DNA of 64,000 nt, from the NCBI GenBank assembly GCA_903952145.1, contig CAJBES010000202.1, positions 1 to 64,000 on the forward strand, written 5' to 3'. The DNA comes from an uncultured Opitutaceae bacterium (GTDB lineage: Bacteria; Verrucomicrobiota; Verrucomicrobiia; Opitutales; Opitutaceae). The notes beneath the pieces were generated by a model that worked only from the letters and a program-made list of their open reading frames with translations, did no database searches and had not been told where the DNA came from. Position numbers and translations under genes: made by a program. Every line of letters begins with the position of its first letter. Position 1 is the first letter of the stretch. Shown here in pieces: positions 20,501 to 29,751 of the stretch.

Positions 20501-20665
20501 GCTCGCGCCGGTGTAGACGGTCGTGACCGTAACGATCGCACTGTTGCTGACCGGATACTGGCGCACGTTGAGCAGGTCGATCGACCGCCAGCCGACCAGC
20601 AGGATCAGCAGGTTGACCACCGTCGCCAGGACGGGGCGTTTGATGAAGAGGTCCGTAAACTTCAT
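17585..20665 (-). CDS. RND (HAE1/AcrB-type) efflux permease
   Basis: 1026 aa; MKFTDLFIKRPVLATVVNLLILLVG; VGLVVDDAIVVVENIHRH; GGQSRQYVQEGSS; gene overlaps the TolC gene by ATGA. Confidence 0.93.
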   Translation of the reverse strand: MKFTDLFIKRPVLATVVNLLILLVGWRSIDLLNVRQYPVSNSAIVTVTTVYTGASADLIQGFITSPLEKQIASADGIDYMESSSLPSVSTITVHLKLNYDPNAALTQITSKVNRVRNQLPADAFDPTIDVQQTQSTASMYISFYSDQMETNQITDYLTRVVQPKLAAVNGVQSAQIMGGRTFAMRIWLKPDRLAAYGLSPYEVRAAIARNNSLAAVGATKGSLISVNLNAATDLHTAEEFKRLVIKEQNGVQIRVQDVADVVLGAENYDSSVNFGGNNATFMAINVLPTANALTVIQDVRKVVPEIEAQLPAGLHIIIPYDATAYIKSAIDEVVLTLGEALAIVIVVIFLFLGSIRSVIIPLVAMPLSLVGACFIMLVMGFTINLLTLLAMVLAIGLVVDDAIVVVENIHRHIEEGLSPLAASLKGAGELAGPVVAMTITLAAVYAPIGFQEGLTGTLFREFAFTLVGAVIISGIVALTLSPMMCAKLLRHDEQKQGFAHFLDVTFDKLRTRYERFLHGMMDTWPVMLIIPVVALILIVPFWSMTKQELAPDEDQGFIITVSTGAPNANVDQVGMFAAENVKIIQSFPETAGVFQAVGFPASNGAFTGMVFKPWNQRQRGAPQVLPELTGKLNTVAGLKTFAVLPASLPGGGGGTPVQFVLLSTDQPERIAQVADELVLRAVKSGLFYFADSDLKFDQPRVDIQIDRNKAADLGVNMQQVAADIGSLLGGGYVNYFNIQGNSYKVIPQVERVRRLNPEQLGNYYVSTGRGSLVPLSTFATLKPSVQPQALKHFQQLGAATISAVPRQGVSLGQALDFFNQEAKGILPQGYAIDYGGQSRQYVQEGSSLILAFVFGAIIIFLVLAAQFESFRDPFIILLGSVPMTLVGALVFLFLGAASINIYTEVGFITLVGLISKHGILIVQFANQLQREGYSKREAVQHAAGVRLRPILMTTAAMVFGVMPLVFASGAGAASRYSMGIVITTGMSVGTLFTLFVVPSVYMLIARDHAKEPAPAGAASTHSPSPA

Positions 20666-20675
20666 GGCGGCGGGC

Positions 20676-21809
20676 TCAGTGGTTCGCCGGAGACGGGGCC
20701 GGGTTGTTGGCGGGCGTAACCGCGTTGTTGATCGCGATGGCGGCGCCGTTGCGGAGTTTAAGCTGGCCGGAGGTGACGACCTCTTCGCCGGCCTTCACCC
20801 CCTTGAGGATGGCCACCTGGTCGCCGCGCGTGTCGCCCATCTGGACGAAGCGCTGACGCGCGACGAGCCCGCTGTTGCTGCCCTCAGCCGCCGGCTCGAC
20901 GATGTAGACGGTGTTGCCGTAGGGATTGTAGACGATCGCCGTCTGCGGCAACGTGACGACGTTGTCGGTTTGCGGAAGCAGGATGTCGATCGTCCCGAAC
21001 ATGCCGGCGCGGAGTTTTTCGTCGGCATTGCGCACGGTGGCCTGCACCTGGATGTTGCGGTTCGCATCGTCGACCTTGGCATTAATCGCCGTGATCGCAC
21101 CGGCAAAGATCACCCCGGGATAGGTGTCGACGGTCACATGGACCACCTGCCCGACGGTGAGGTCTGATACATCCTGCTGGGGCAGTGAAAAATTTGCATA
21201 GAGCGGGTCCATCACCTGCAACGGGACGATCGCCGTGCCGGCCCTGATGAATTGGCCGAGATTGACCTGGCGGATGCCGGTGCGCCCCGCGAACGGCGCA
21301 CGGATGGTCTTCTTCGCAATCGTGGCGCGGATGGCAGCGACGTTGGCGGCGGTTTGCCGCGCCTGGGCCTCATTGGAATCGAGGTCGGCCTGCGAATTCG
21401 TGTCTTTTGTCCGCAGTTCCCGCGCCCGGTTCAGGTTGATGCGGGCGAGGTCGGCGCCGGCCTCGGCGCTGGCCAACTGGGCCTGCTCCGTGGAAACGTC
21501 GAGTTGCACCAGCAGGTCCCCTTTGTTCACCTGGGCGCCCGACTCGAAAGCGAGCTCGATCACGGTGCCATCAAGCTCGTTGGCGACGGTGATGCCTTCC
21601 GCGGCCGCAAAACTACCCACGGCTTGATAACGACGTTGCCAGCTCTCCTCCGCGGCTTTCAGCGAGGAGACAAAGGTCGGCGGCGGCTTCTGCATCGACA
21701 TTTTGGCGATCATGGCGCGGACAGTAATGATCTTCCAGGCGGCGATTACGCCGATAACTAAGATCACACCGACGACCATCCAGATGGAACGCTTGGCTGT
21801 TAGGGTCAT
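20676..21809 (-). CDS. RND efflux periplasmic adaptor (membrane fusion protein)
   Basis: Lipoyl/HlyD signatures: VTVANELDGTVIELAFESGAQVNKGDLLVQLD; RAPFAGRTGIRQVNLGQFI. Confidence 0.9.
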   Translation of the reverse strand: MTLTAKRSIWMVVGVILVIGVIAAWKIITVRAMIAKMSMQKPPPTFVSSLKAAEESWQRRYQAVGSFAAAEGITVANELDGTVIELAFESGAQVNKGDLLVQLDVSTEQAQLASAEAGADLARINLNRARELRTKDTNSQADLDSNEAQARQTAANVAAIRATIAKKTIRAPFAGRTGIRQVNLGQFIRAGTAIVPLQVMDPLYANFSLPQQDVSDLTVGQVVHVTVDTYPGVIFAGAITAINAKVDDANRNIQVQATVRNADEKLRAGMFGTIDILLPQTDNVVTLPQTAIVYNPYGNTVYIVEPAAEGSNSGLVARQRFVQMGDTRGDQVAILKGVKAGEEVVTSGQLKLRNGAAIAINNAVTPANNPAPSPANH

Positions 21810-21870
21810 GATAGAACAGTTTTTTAGTGAATGAGCTTGGGAGAAAAGGATCAGGCGCGTGGAGAACCAA

Positions 21871-22443
21871 TCAGGTGGCGGCGGCAGGATCAGACCTCAG
21901 GGCAGCGCACTGCTGCTGCACTTTGGCCAGGAGTCGCACCAGAACTTTCCGCTCCGCCTCGGAAAGTGCACTCATGATGGCAGAGTGAATCCTGAAATGG
22001 CCGGGAAGAAAACCGTGCAGAAATTCCTCGGCCTTGGCGGTCAGACGCACGGACATCATGCGCCGGTCAACCGGATCCGGTTCGCGCTTTACAAACCCAT
22101 CGCGTTCAAGGGTGTCGATGAGACCGGTCATCGTGGCACGCGTAACCCCGCAATTGTCCGCCAATTCGGCCGGAGTGTGCGGACTGCACGCGCAGGTGAC
22201 GGTCCCGGCAGGGGCGGCGGCTTTGATCTGGTCACCGTGCCACAGCAGCATAAGCACCATGAAACGGCCCGGGGAAATGCCGTGGTCGCCCATGTTGCGT
22301 GAACTTACCGCGTAAGCCTCATCACTGGTTCTAAGCAGATGTAACAGCGCCTCGGCCGCCGAGGGGTCGAGATCGGGAAATTCCCGGGCAGCCTCCAAGA
22401 GGCACTCGTAGCGCGGCAGGTCTTTGAGGAGCAGTAATGGCAT
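21871..22443 (-). CDS. MarR-family transcriptional regulator
   Basis: winged HTH: TPAELADNCGVTRATMTGLIDTLERDGFVKREPDPVDRRMMSVRLTAKAEEF. Confidence 0.88.
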   Translation of the reverse strand: MPLLLLKDLPRYECLLEAAREFPDLDPSAAEALLHLLRTSDEAYAVSSRNMGDHGISPGRFMVLMLLWHGDQIKAAAPAGTVTCACSPHTPAELADNCGVTRATMTGLIDTLERDGFVKREPDPVDRRMMSVRLTAKAEEFLHGFLPGHFRIHSAIMSALSEAERKVLVRLLAKVQQQCAALRSDPAAAT

Positions 22444-22461
22444 CGAATGATCAGATATGAA

Positions 22462-22497
22462 AACTATCAGGAAGCTGATAGTTAGGAAGCTAACTAT
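22462..22497. promoter_or_regulatory. two overlapping palindromes, candidate MarR operator
   Basis: AACTATCAG-GAAG-CTGATAGTT (22462-22483) and ATAGTTAG-GAAG-CTAACTAT (22478-22497), both perfect, same GAAG spacer, immediately upstream of the marR start. Confidence 0.7.
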
Positions 22498-22595
22498 TAT
22501 TGCAAGCCCGGTTTGCGCTTTGGATACCTCCCCTGCCCTTGTGCATGGAAAAGCGGTCGTTCACGTCTTCAGCTCCTACCGGCGGGCGATACGGT

Positions 22596-24584
22596 TTAGA
22601 GGGACCGCGCTGCGGCTACGACCGCAGCAGCCGTCACTCCCAGTTCCTGATAAATCTGCGGAGCCGGTGCGCTAAGACCAAAGCGGTCGATGCCGACGAC
22701 CTTGCCATCGAGACCGACATATTTGGACCAGAGGCCGGTCACCCCCGCCTCAACGGCCACACGCTTGCGGCAGGATGAAGGCAGGACGCTCTCGCGATAC
22801 TCGACTGACTGCCGGTCAAAGCGGAAGAAAGACGGCATCGAAACGACCCGTGTGCCGGCGCCGAGTTCCCTGGCCGCGGCCATGGCGAGTTGCAGTTCAC
22901 TACCACAGGAAAGGATGAGGTGGGTGAGCGGCGCAGTTTCCGGCCAGGCGACATAACCGCCCTTGAGCACCCCGGTCCGGCGGGTCTGGACGGGAATGTC
23001 ATTGAGCATCGGCAGGGCCTGCCGGCTGAGGGCCAGCAAAGTCGGACCGTCGGTGCGCGCCAAAGCCGCGGCGAAAGCCCCGGCAGTCTCCTCCGGATCC
23101 GCGGGGCGGATGACGTCGAGATTGGGGATTACGCGGAGGCCGGTAACCGTTTCTACCGGCTGGTGGGTCGGGCCGTCCTCTCCCACGCCGATGGAGTCAT
23201 GTGTGTAGACGTAGACGACCGGGAGTTTCGCGAGGGCCGCGATGCGCATGGCGGGTCGGGAGTAGTCGGCGAAGACCAGGAAGGTCGCGACCGAGGGCCG
23301 GAACAGCCCGTCGTAGGCGATGCCGTTGGCGATGGCCGCCATGCCGTGCTCGCGGATGCCAAAGCGGATGTTGCGACCGGCGCGGTGGCCCGCATCAAAA
23401 TCCTGGTCGGCTGCGATGTAGTTAAGGGTCGAGCCATAGAGATCGGCGCTGCCGCCAATGAGAAGCGGCATCTCGGCGGCCACGGTTTGAAGCACATCAC
23501 GTCCGACGGCGCGGGTGGCAAGTTTGGCGTCAGCCGGGAAGGGTGGAATTTTCTCCAACAGTTGGGCGGCACCGGATGGTTTCCCGGCGGAGTCTAGGAG
23601 CGCAGCCTTTTCCGGGTTGGCCTCCCGCCAAGCCTTGTAGGTTTTGTGCCACTTGTTGCAGGCGCGCACGAGCCGGGCCTTATGGCTGGCGAAGTAGGCC
23701 CGCACTTCGTCGCTTACATAAAAATGCTGGTCGGCCGGCAGACCCAAGCCGGCGCGGGCGCCGGCGGAAAACTTTGCCCCACCCTCGCCGTGACCCTTGG
23801 CGGTGCCGGCAACCTCAGGGATGCCGCGTGCAATCTGCGTCTTGGCAATGATCAGCTGCGGTTTGCCGCTCCCGGCCTTCTTCGCCTTGTTGAAAGATCT
23901 CAAAAACAGCGGCATGTCATGGCCGTCTACGGTTTGCACGTCCCAGCCGATGGCCTTGAAACGTGCGACGGTGTTTTCGCTCTGCGTCCTGTCCGCCATG
24001 GCATCAAGTGTCACATCGTTCGAGTCATAGATGAGGATGAGGTTGTTGAGTTTCTGGTGGCCGGCGAAAGCCACAGCCTCCATCGCCACGCCCTCCTGCA
24101 TGCAGCCGTCACCTGCCAGGCAGACAACGTGGTAATTGAAAACCTCATGTTCCGGCGTGTTGAAACGCGCGGCGGCCATCTGGCCGGCGACCGCCATGCC
24201 GACCGCGTTGGCAATGCCCTGCCCCAGCGGGCCGGTCGTGCTCTCGACTCCCGGGGTTTCGCCAAACTCGGGATGCCCGGGCGTGATGCTATGCAGCACG
24301 CGAAACTTCTGCACGTCCTCCCGTGCCACCGCATAGCCGCTGAGATGCAGCCAGCCGTAAAGAAACATGCTGCCATGCCCAGCCGAGAGAATGAAGCGGT
24401 CGCGATTGAGCCAGCGCGGACGCTCGGGATTGTGCACCAGTGCGTGGCCGAAGAGCACCGCGCCGATCTCGGCCGCGCCGAGGGGCAGTCCGAGATGGCC
24501 CGAGGAGCAGGCATGAATCGCATCGATGGCCAGGCCGCGGGCTTGGTTCGCCGCTTGGGCGAGGAGGAGAGTTTGAAGTTTCAT
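22596..24584 (-). CDS. tkt: transketolase
   Basis: 662 aa; [47 protein letters not shown]. Confidence 0.95.
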   Translation of the reverse strand: MKLQTLLLAQAANQARGLAIDAIHACSSGHLGLPLGAAEIGAVLFGHALVHNPERPRWLNRDRFILSAGHGSMFLYGWLHLSGYAVAREDVQKFRVLHSITPGHPEFGETPGVESTTGPLGQGIANAVGMAVAGQMAAARFNTPEHEVFNYHVVCLAGDGCMQEGVAMEAVAFAGHQKLNNLILIYDSNDVTLDAMADRTQSENTVARFKAIGWDVQTVDGHDMPLFLRSFNKAKKAGSGKPQLIIAKTQIARGIPEVAGTAKGHGEGGAKFSAGARAGLGLPADQHFYVSDEVRAYFASHKARLVRACNKWHKTYKAWREANPEKAALLDSAGKPSGAAQLLEKIPPFPADAKLATRAVGRDVLQTVAAEMPLLIGGSADLYGSTLNYIAADQDFDAGHRAGRNIRFGIREHGMAAIANGIAYDGLFRPSVATFLVFADYSRPAMRIAALAKLPVVYVYTHDSIGVGEDGPTHQPVETVTGLRVIPNLDVIRPADPEETAGAFAAALARTDGPTLLALSRQALPMLNDIPVQTRRTGVLKGGYVAWPETAPLTHLILSCGSELQLAMAAARELGAGTRVVSMPSFFRFDRQSVEYRESVLPSSCRKRVAVEAGVTGLWSKYVGLDGKVVGIDRFGLSAPAPQIYQELGVTAAAVVAAARSL

Positions 24585-24642
24585 GAAATAAACTCAAAAG
24601 ACCTAGGCTGGCCGCTGGTGCCGTGGAAGCAGATTCTGCCAA

Positions 24643-24669
24643 TAAAAAAGCGGGCCCGCTGGGGCCCGC
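24643..24669 (-). terminator. Rho-independent terminator downstream of rplS
   Basis: GCGGGCCC-GCTG-GGGCCCGC perfect 8-bp stem (24650-24669); on the minus strand followed by TTTTTTATT. Confidence 0.85.
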
Positions 24670-24695
24670 CGGGAAAAGGAAACCGGAGCGCTTGC

Positions 24696-25070
24696 TCAGC
24701 TGGCGGGCGCACTCTTGCGCTCGAAACGCTTGACCTTGATCGCCATGGCGGCCTTGCCCTTGCGGTCGCGCAAGTAGTAGAGGCGGGCCTTCATCGGCTC
24801 GGACTCGCGCTCGATCTCGATTTTCTCGATCATCGGCGAGTTCACCGGGAACACGCGCTCGACGCCCTCACCGTAGCTGATGCGGCGGACCGTGAACGTC
24901 TCGTGGATGCCATGACCCTTGCGGGCAATGACGATGCCGGAGAAAATCTGGATGCGCTCCTTGTCGGCCTCGCGGACCTTGGTGTGCACTCTGACGCCGT
25001 CGCCAACGCGAAACGCCGGGGTGTCTGTCTTAACCTGCGCGGAGGTGATTTCTTTGATAATCGGGTTCAT
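24696..25070 (-). CDS. rplS: 50S ribosomal protein L19
   Basis: [60 protein letters not shown]. Confidence 0.95.
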   Translation of the reverse strand: MNPIIKEITSAQVKTDTPAFRVGDGVRVHTKVREADKERIQIFSGIVIARKGHGIHETFTVRRISYGEGVERVFPVNSPMIEKIEIERESEPMKARLYYLRDRKGKAAMAIKVKRFERKSAPAS

Positions 25071-25080
25071 GACTGTGGCT

Positions 25081-25749
25081 TTATTTGAGTAAATCTGGGC
25101 GGACCTGACGGGTTTTTTCCACCTGTCGCGCGTGTCGCCACTTCTCGATCTCGTCATGATTTCCGGAAAGCAGGACCTCCGGAATGGACATGCCCCGGAA
25201 TTCGGCGGGACGCGTGTATTGAGGAAAGTCGAGCAACTTGCTGTTGAAACTTTCGTGCGTCAATGACTTTTCCTCCCCGAGCACGCCAGGGATAAAACGG
25301 GCCAGTGCATCGATCAAAACCGCGGCCGCCAAGCTGCCGTTGGTCAGGACGTAATCACCGATGCTGATCTCCATGTCGATGATGTGGTCCCGGATGCGCT
25401 GGTCGATGCCCTCGTAATGGCCGCTCAGCAGGATGAGATGCGACTGTCGCGACAGTCCCTCCGCCAGCGCCGGCGACAGGGGGACTCCGTCCGGAGTGAG
25501 GTAGATGCGACGGCAGCCGGGCGACTGCAGTTGCTCCATCGCGGCGAATACCGGCTCGGGTTTCATCACCATCCCCGCCCCGCCGCCAAAGGGCCGATCG
25601 TCAGCCGTGCGGTGCTTGTCCGTCGTCCAGCCGCGGAGATCATGGACCTTCACCGTCAGCCGGCCGGCCTCGATACCCTTGCCGAGAATGCTCTCGGTCA
25701 GGAACCCGTCCAGCATGCGCGGAAACAGCGTAAGGACATCGATGTGCAT
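25081..25749 (-). CDS. trmD: tRNA (guanine37-N1)-methyltransferase
   Basis: [55 protein letters not shown]. Confidence 0.95.
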   Translation of the reverse strand: MHIDVLTLFPRMLDGFLTESILGKGIEAGRLTVKVHDLRGWTTDKHRTADDRPFGGGAGMVMKPEPVFAAMEQLQSPGCRRIYLTPDGVPLSPALAEGLSRQSHLILLSGHYEGIDQRIRDHIIDMEISIGDYVLTNGSLAAAVLIDALARFIPGVLGEEKSLTHESFNSKLLDFPQYTRPAEFRGMSIPEVLLSGNHDEIEKWRHARQVEKTRQVRPDLLK

Positions 25750-25771
25750 GGTTTGTGAGGATGGGTGGAAA

Positions 25772-25808
25772 TGAAAAATCGCCCGGGCCGGGAAAGGCGG
25801 GGGCGATT
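25772..25808 (-). terminator. intercistronic hairpin with T-run between rpsP and trmD
   Basis: AATCGCCC (25777-25784) pairs with GGGCGATT (25801-25808); minus strand continues with a T-run. Confidence 0.55.
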
Positions 25809-25833
25809 GAGCGAAGAAAAGCGGAGGACGGAA

Positions 25834-26115
25834 TCAGGCCGTCGTCGCGGAGGTCGTGGCGGCCGGTGCGGCAGCGGCGCGGCGGGCCCGCTTGATCATT
25901 GCATGGAGCGTATCGGTCGGCTTGGCTCCCTTGCTCAACCAGTAGTCCACACGGGCGAGATCGACCTTGAAGCCCTTGTCTTTCGCCCGCGGATCGTAAG
26001 TGCCGATCGACTCGACCGGATCGCCATCGCGGCGCGAACGGGCTTCGGCAACAACCACACGGTAATGCGGCTGGTGGATGGCACCAACGCGGGTAAGACG
26101 GATTTTAAGAGCCAT
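25834..26115 (-). CDS. rpsP: 30S ribosomal protein S16
   Basis: MALKIRLTRVGAIHQPHYRVVVAEARSRRDGDPVESIGTYDP. Confidence 0.95.
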   Translation of the reverse strand: MALKIRLTRVGAIHQPHYRVVVAEARSRRDGDPVESIGTYDPRAKDKGFKVDLARVDYWLSKGAKPTDTLHAMIKRARRAAAAPAATTSATTA

Positions 26116-26219
26116 GGGCGGTGTTTTTCAGAGCGTTACTTGTTTGGAAAAGCCGTGCAGGAGACCGCCCGATAAATGGCTTGTCAAGCCCCGAGTCCCC
26201 CCGCTCCTTCAAACCCTTT

Positions 26220-27320
26220 ATGAAAGCCGGAATCGTCGGTCTCCCCAATGTGGGCAAGTCCACGCTCTTCAATGCCCTCACCCGCTCCCGCAAGGCGGAG
26301 GCCGCCAATTACCCGTTTTGCACCATCGACCCGAATGTAGGCGTGGTGACAGTGCCCGATGAACGCGCTTATGTGCTGCAAAAGATCGCCAAGACCAATG
26401 TCGTCATCCCGGCGGTCATTGAGTTCGTGGATATCGCCGGCCTCGTCGCCGGCGCCAGCCGGGGCGAGGGCTTGGGCAACCAGTTTCTGGCCAGCATCCG
26501 CGAAGTGGACGCCATCGTGCAAGTTGTCCGCTGCTTTGAGGATGCCGATGTGATCCACCCCATGGGGGGCGTCGACCCGGTGCGCGACATCGAAGTCATC
26601 ACCACCGAGTTGGTGCTCGCCGACTTGGAAGCGGTGGCCAAGCGGCTCGAAAAAAACCAGAAAAAGGCCAAATCGGGCGACAAGGAAGCCTTCACCGAGA
26701 TGGCGCTGCTCGAGAAACTTTCGCCCCACCTCAACGCTGGCAGACCTGCCAATACCTTCCCGGCCACACCCGAGGAAGTCGCGCTGATGAAGTTCTTCCA
26801 GCTCCTCACCGCCAAGCCCGTGCTCTTCGCCTGCAACGTCGCCGAGGGCGACCTCGCCAACGTCGAGGAAAACAAATTCGTCCAGCAGGTGGCCGGTTAC
26901 GTGCGGACCCACCACGATGCCGCCTACGTGCCGATCAGCGCCCGCATCGAGGCCGAACTCATCGATCTCACCCCGGAGGAGGCGAAGGAATTTCTGCAGG
27001 ACCTCGGCGTGGCCGACTCCGGTGTCTCCAGCCTTATCCACGCCAGCTACCAACTGCTCGGCCTCCAGACCTTTTTTACTGCCAGCGAGAAGGAAGTCCG
27101 CGCCTGGACCATCAAGAAAGGTTGGAAAGCACCGCAGGCCGCCGGCATCATCCACACCGATTTCGAAAGGGGCTTCATCAAGGCCGAGATCGTGTCCTAT
27201 GCGGAACTCGTGCGCCTCGGCAGCGTGGCGGCCACCCGCGAGGCCGGAAAATACCGGCTCGAAGGCAGGGATTACGTGTTTCAGGACGGCGACGTCGCGT
27301 TGTTCAGGTTTAGCAGCTAG
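26220..27320 (+). CDS. ychF: redox-regulated ribosome-binding ATPase YchF
   Basis: MKAGIVGLPNVGKSTLFNALT; FVDIAGLVAGASRGEGLGNQFL; TGS-like C-terminus. Confidence 0.96.
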   Translation: MKAGIVGLPNVGKSTLFNALTRSRKAEAANYPFCTIDPNVGVVTVPDERAYVLQKIAKTNVVIPAVIEFVDIAGLVAGASRGEGLGNQFLASIREVDAIVQVVRCFEDADVIHPMGGVDPVRDIEVITTELVLADLEAVAKRLEKNQKKAKSGDKEAFTEMALLEKLSPHLNAGRPANTFPATPEEVALMKFFQLLTAKPVLFACNVAEGDLANVEENKFVQQVAGYVRTHHDAAYVPISARIEAELIDLTPEEAKEFLQDLGVADSGVSSLIHASYQLLGLQTFFTASEKEVRAWTIKKGWKAPQAAGIIHTDFERGFIKAEIVSYAELVRLGSVAATREAGKYRLEGRDYVFQDGDVALFRFSS

Positions 27321-27550
27321 TTAAACGACCACAGCCGCTTTCGGCACTATCTTGCAGGGGGGCCTGCCTTGCGCTTCAGGGCCGACGGTGGTGCGGGTCG
27401 TGCTGATGGCTGCCTGAATCGCACCTCTGCTGAGATGGGGAAGCTCCTGCGTAACTCACACCGCCCTGAGGAAATCGCCCCCAAAGCCCTTGGAAATGAA
27501 CCTTACGTCCTTGGGCTTGCTGCGAAAAAACGGGCACCCAGCATCGCCCC

Positions 27551-28042
27551 GTGGCAAGGCTTCCATTTTCGTTCAATGCCATCGGGTTGTTCAGCCTGAT
27601 CGCCCTGTGTCCAACGGTTTCGGCCACACCGCGGCACGAAACTTACATTGCCGGCCATTATGTGGCCGCCTCGCCTCAACCCGATTTGCGCCCGGCCGCG
27701 GAGGTCGCGCGGCTCGCCTGCCAGCTCGCTACCGCCCACCCCGGGGCTTTTGTCGTTCGGGGAGAGGGCAAATCCATGCAACCGCTCTACCCCAACGGCA
27801 CTTTGCTCGTCATCCAGCCCCGGCCCTTTGAGACGCTGGCGCGCGGTATGACCGTGGTGTTCCGCGACGACGCCAATCGTTTCATCGCCCACGTGCTCGT
27901 CGCCCGGACTGGGGACGGCTGGCGCACCGCCGGCCTCAACAACCGCCGCGACGACTACATCTGCGTGAAGGCCGACAATATCGCCGGAGTGGTCATCGCG
28001 GCTTACACCGAGATCAAAGACCGGTCTTTGGCCATGAACTAG
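27551..28042 (+). CDS. S24/S26-like (signal peptidase-like) protein with its own signal sequence
   Basis: GEGKSMQPLYPNGTLLVI (Ser motif) and GMTVVFRDDANRFIAHVLVA. Confidence 0.6.
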   Translation: MARLPFSFNAIGLFSLIALCPTVSATPRHETYIAGHYVAASPQPDLRPAAEVARLACQLATAHPGAFVVRGEGKSMQPLYPNGTLLVIQPRPFETLARGMTVVFRDDANRFIAHVLVARTGDGWRTAGLNNRRDDYICVKADNIAGVVIAAYTEIKDRSLAMN

Positions 28043-28134
28043 CCCGGGGCTATTTGCCGGCACTTTTCATAGCCAGCACGGAGAATTATCGCCTTTGTCT
28101 GCTGCCGGTCGAAGTCGTTTCCTTCCCTGAACTG

Positions 28135-28785
28135 TCAGTGCGTCTGGCCGCCCTTGGCCTGGATGTCCCGCTGCGTCCCCAGCGACACTGCCACCGTTTT
28201 TTCGATGGCGTCGATCATCACGCTCAATACGAGGCTGGGCTGTCCGTCGCGCGCCTGCTCCGGCAGGAAGGGCACGTGCACAAAACCACCCCGCACCTGG
28301 GGCCGGGTGCGCAACGCATGCATCAGACCGTAGAAAACGTGATTGCACACGAAAGTGCCCGCCGTCTGCGAAACCGCCGCCGGGATGCCGCGCTTCCGCA
28401 ACGCGGCCACCACGGCCTTGATCGGGAGGGTGGACCAGTAAGCCGCCGGCCCGTTCTTCACGATCCGGACGTCCACCGGCTGCCGGCCGGCGTTGTCGGG
28501 GATCTGCGCGTCGTCAACATTGATGGCGATGCGCTCCGGTGTAATCTCCGCCCGGCCGCCCGCTTGGCCGACGCAAACCACCAGGGCCGGATCCAGCGCC
28601 AGCAGGTGTTTTTTCAAAGCGGCGACCGCCGCATCGAACCGGCACGGCAGCACCATCCCGGCAATCTCGTGCCCGCCGATGCGCCGGCCGTGCATGTGTC
28701 GGGCGATATCCGCCGATGGATTTACGGTGGCCCCGCCAAACGGTTCAAATCCGGTCACGAGGACTTTACGGGCTGCTTTCTTCAC
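28135..28785 (-). CDS. pcp: pyroglutamyl-peptidase I
   Basis: C15 family: VLVTGFEPFGGATVNPS, AGTFVCNHVFYGLMH. Confidence 0.93.
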   Translation of the reverse strand: MKKAARKVLVTGFEPFGGATVNPSADIARHMHGRRIGGHEIAGMVLPCRFDAAVAALKKHLLALDPALVVCVGQAGGRAEITPERIAINVDDAQIPDNAGRQPVDVRIVKNGPAAYWSTLPIKAVVAALRKRGIPAAVSQTAGTFVCNHVFYGLMHALRTRPQVRGGFVHVPFLPEQARDGQPSLVLSVMIDAIEKTVAVSLGTQRDIQAKGGQTH

Positions 28786-28788
28786 GGT

Positions 28789-29751
28789 TCAAAAACGATA
28801 GACGCACAAATACATCACGACGACATTGAAAATCCAGATGGCCGCCGCCATGGGGAGTTGCGTCTTGATGACCGCGTTCCGGTCTTCGAGTTCGAGCAGG
28901 AGCGCCGGCACCAAATTGAAATTGGCCGCCATCGGCGTGACGAGTGTGCCGCAGTAACCCGACAGCATGCCCAGGGCCCCCATGATGGCCGGATTGCCCC
29001 CTTGGGCTGTGACGATGAAGGGCAGGCCGATACCCAAGGTGACCACCGGGAACGCGGCAAAGGCATTGCCCATGATCATCGTGAACAGGGCCATACCGCC
29101 GCAGTAAGCCACCACTGCCACCAGCGGCAATTCCACAGGCAGGCCGGCTGCGACCAATCGCGCCACCACCTCACCCACTCCCGCCCTGCCGAAAATGCCA
29201 CCGAGGGCCGCAAGCATCTGGGGCAGCAGGAGCGTCCAACCCAGCACCTGCAGCAGCCGCCCGCCCTCCTGTAACGGCACGCGGGCCGGTGCCCGGGTGA
29301 TCCGCAACGCCAGCGCCAGCCCCGCCAGCACCGCCAACCCGAGCGATACCTGCGTCACTTGGGCCGGCGCCACGAGCATGACGGTCCCGCAACGCACCTT
29401 GTCCAATGTGAACCCGCCCACGAGCACGATGGCCGGGATCAGCACTGCCGGCGCCAACAGGCGGTTGCCGATGCGCTCCCCCGCCGCGGACCGCGCGGCG
29501 GTATCGGGCTTGGCGGCGAACGGCGCCGACACTTGATGCATCGCCGCAAGGAGCACCAGCAGCACAACGATGTAGCCTACCGCCACCGGTGGCAGAACCT
29601 TGCCCGCGGCAAAAACCACCGCCAGCAACCCCCAGAATATGGCCGAGCCCCAGCGGCGCGGATGCGCGGCATCCCGCGCCACCTGGAGGGCGGTAAGCGC
29701 CAGGAAAAAACCGGCGATGACGAAAAAATACTCCAGTCGCAGCAGCGTCAT
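28789..29751 (-). CDS. DUF979 family membrane protein (candidate 5-oxoproline transporter component)
   Basis: MTLLRLEYFFVIAGFFLALTALQVARD...; multi-pass; paired with DUF969 in a pxp/pcp cluster; start overlaps the DUF969 stop. Confidence 0.8.
   Translation of the reverse strand: MTLLRLEYFFVIAGFFLALTALQVARDAAHPRRWGSAIFWGLLAVVFAAGKVLPPVAVGYIVVLLVLLAAMHQVSAPFAAKPDTAARSAAGERIGNRLLAPAVLIPAIVLVGGFTLDKVRCGTVMLVAPAQVTQVSLGLAVLAGLALALRITRAPARVPLQEGGRLLQVLGWTLLLPQMLAALGGIFGRAGVGEVVARLVAAGLPVELPLVAVVAYCGGMALFTMIMGNAFAAFPVVTLGIGLPFIVTAQGGNPAIMGALGMLSGYCGTLVTPMAANFNLVPALLLELEDRNAVIKTQLPMAAAIWIFNVVVMYLCVYRF

Noticed and set aside
27376-27627. short ORF in the ychF / S26-like intergenic region
   Set aside because: No motif or ribosome-binding context I can support; overlaps the S26-like gene start.
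28054-29274. 406-aa plus-strand ORF
   Set aside because: Antisense to pcp and DUF979, no recognisable domain.
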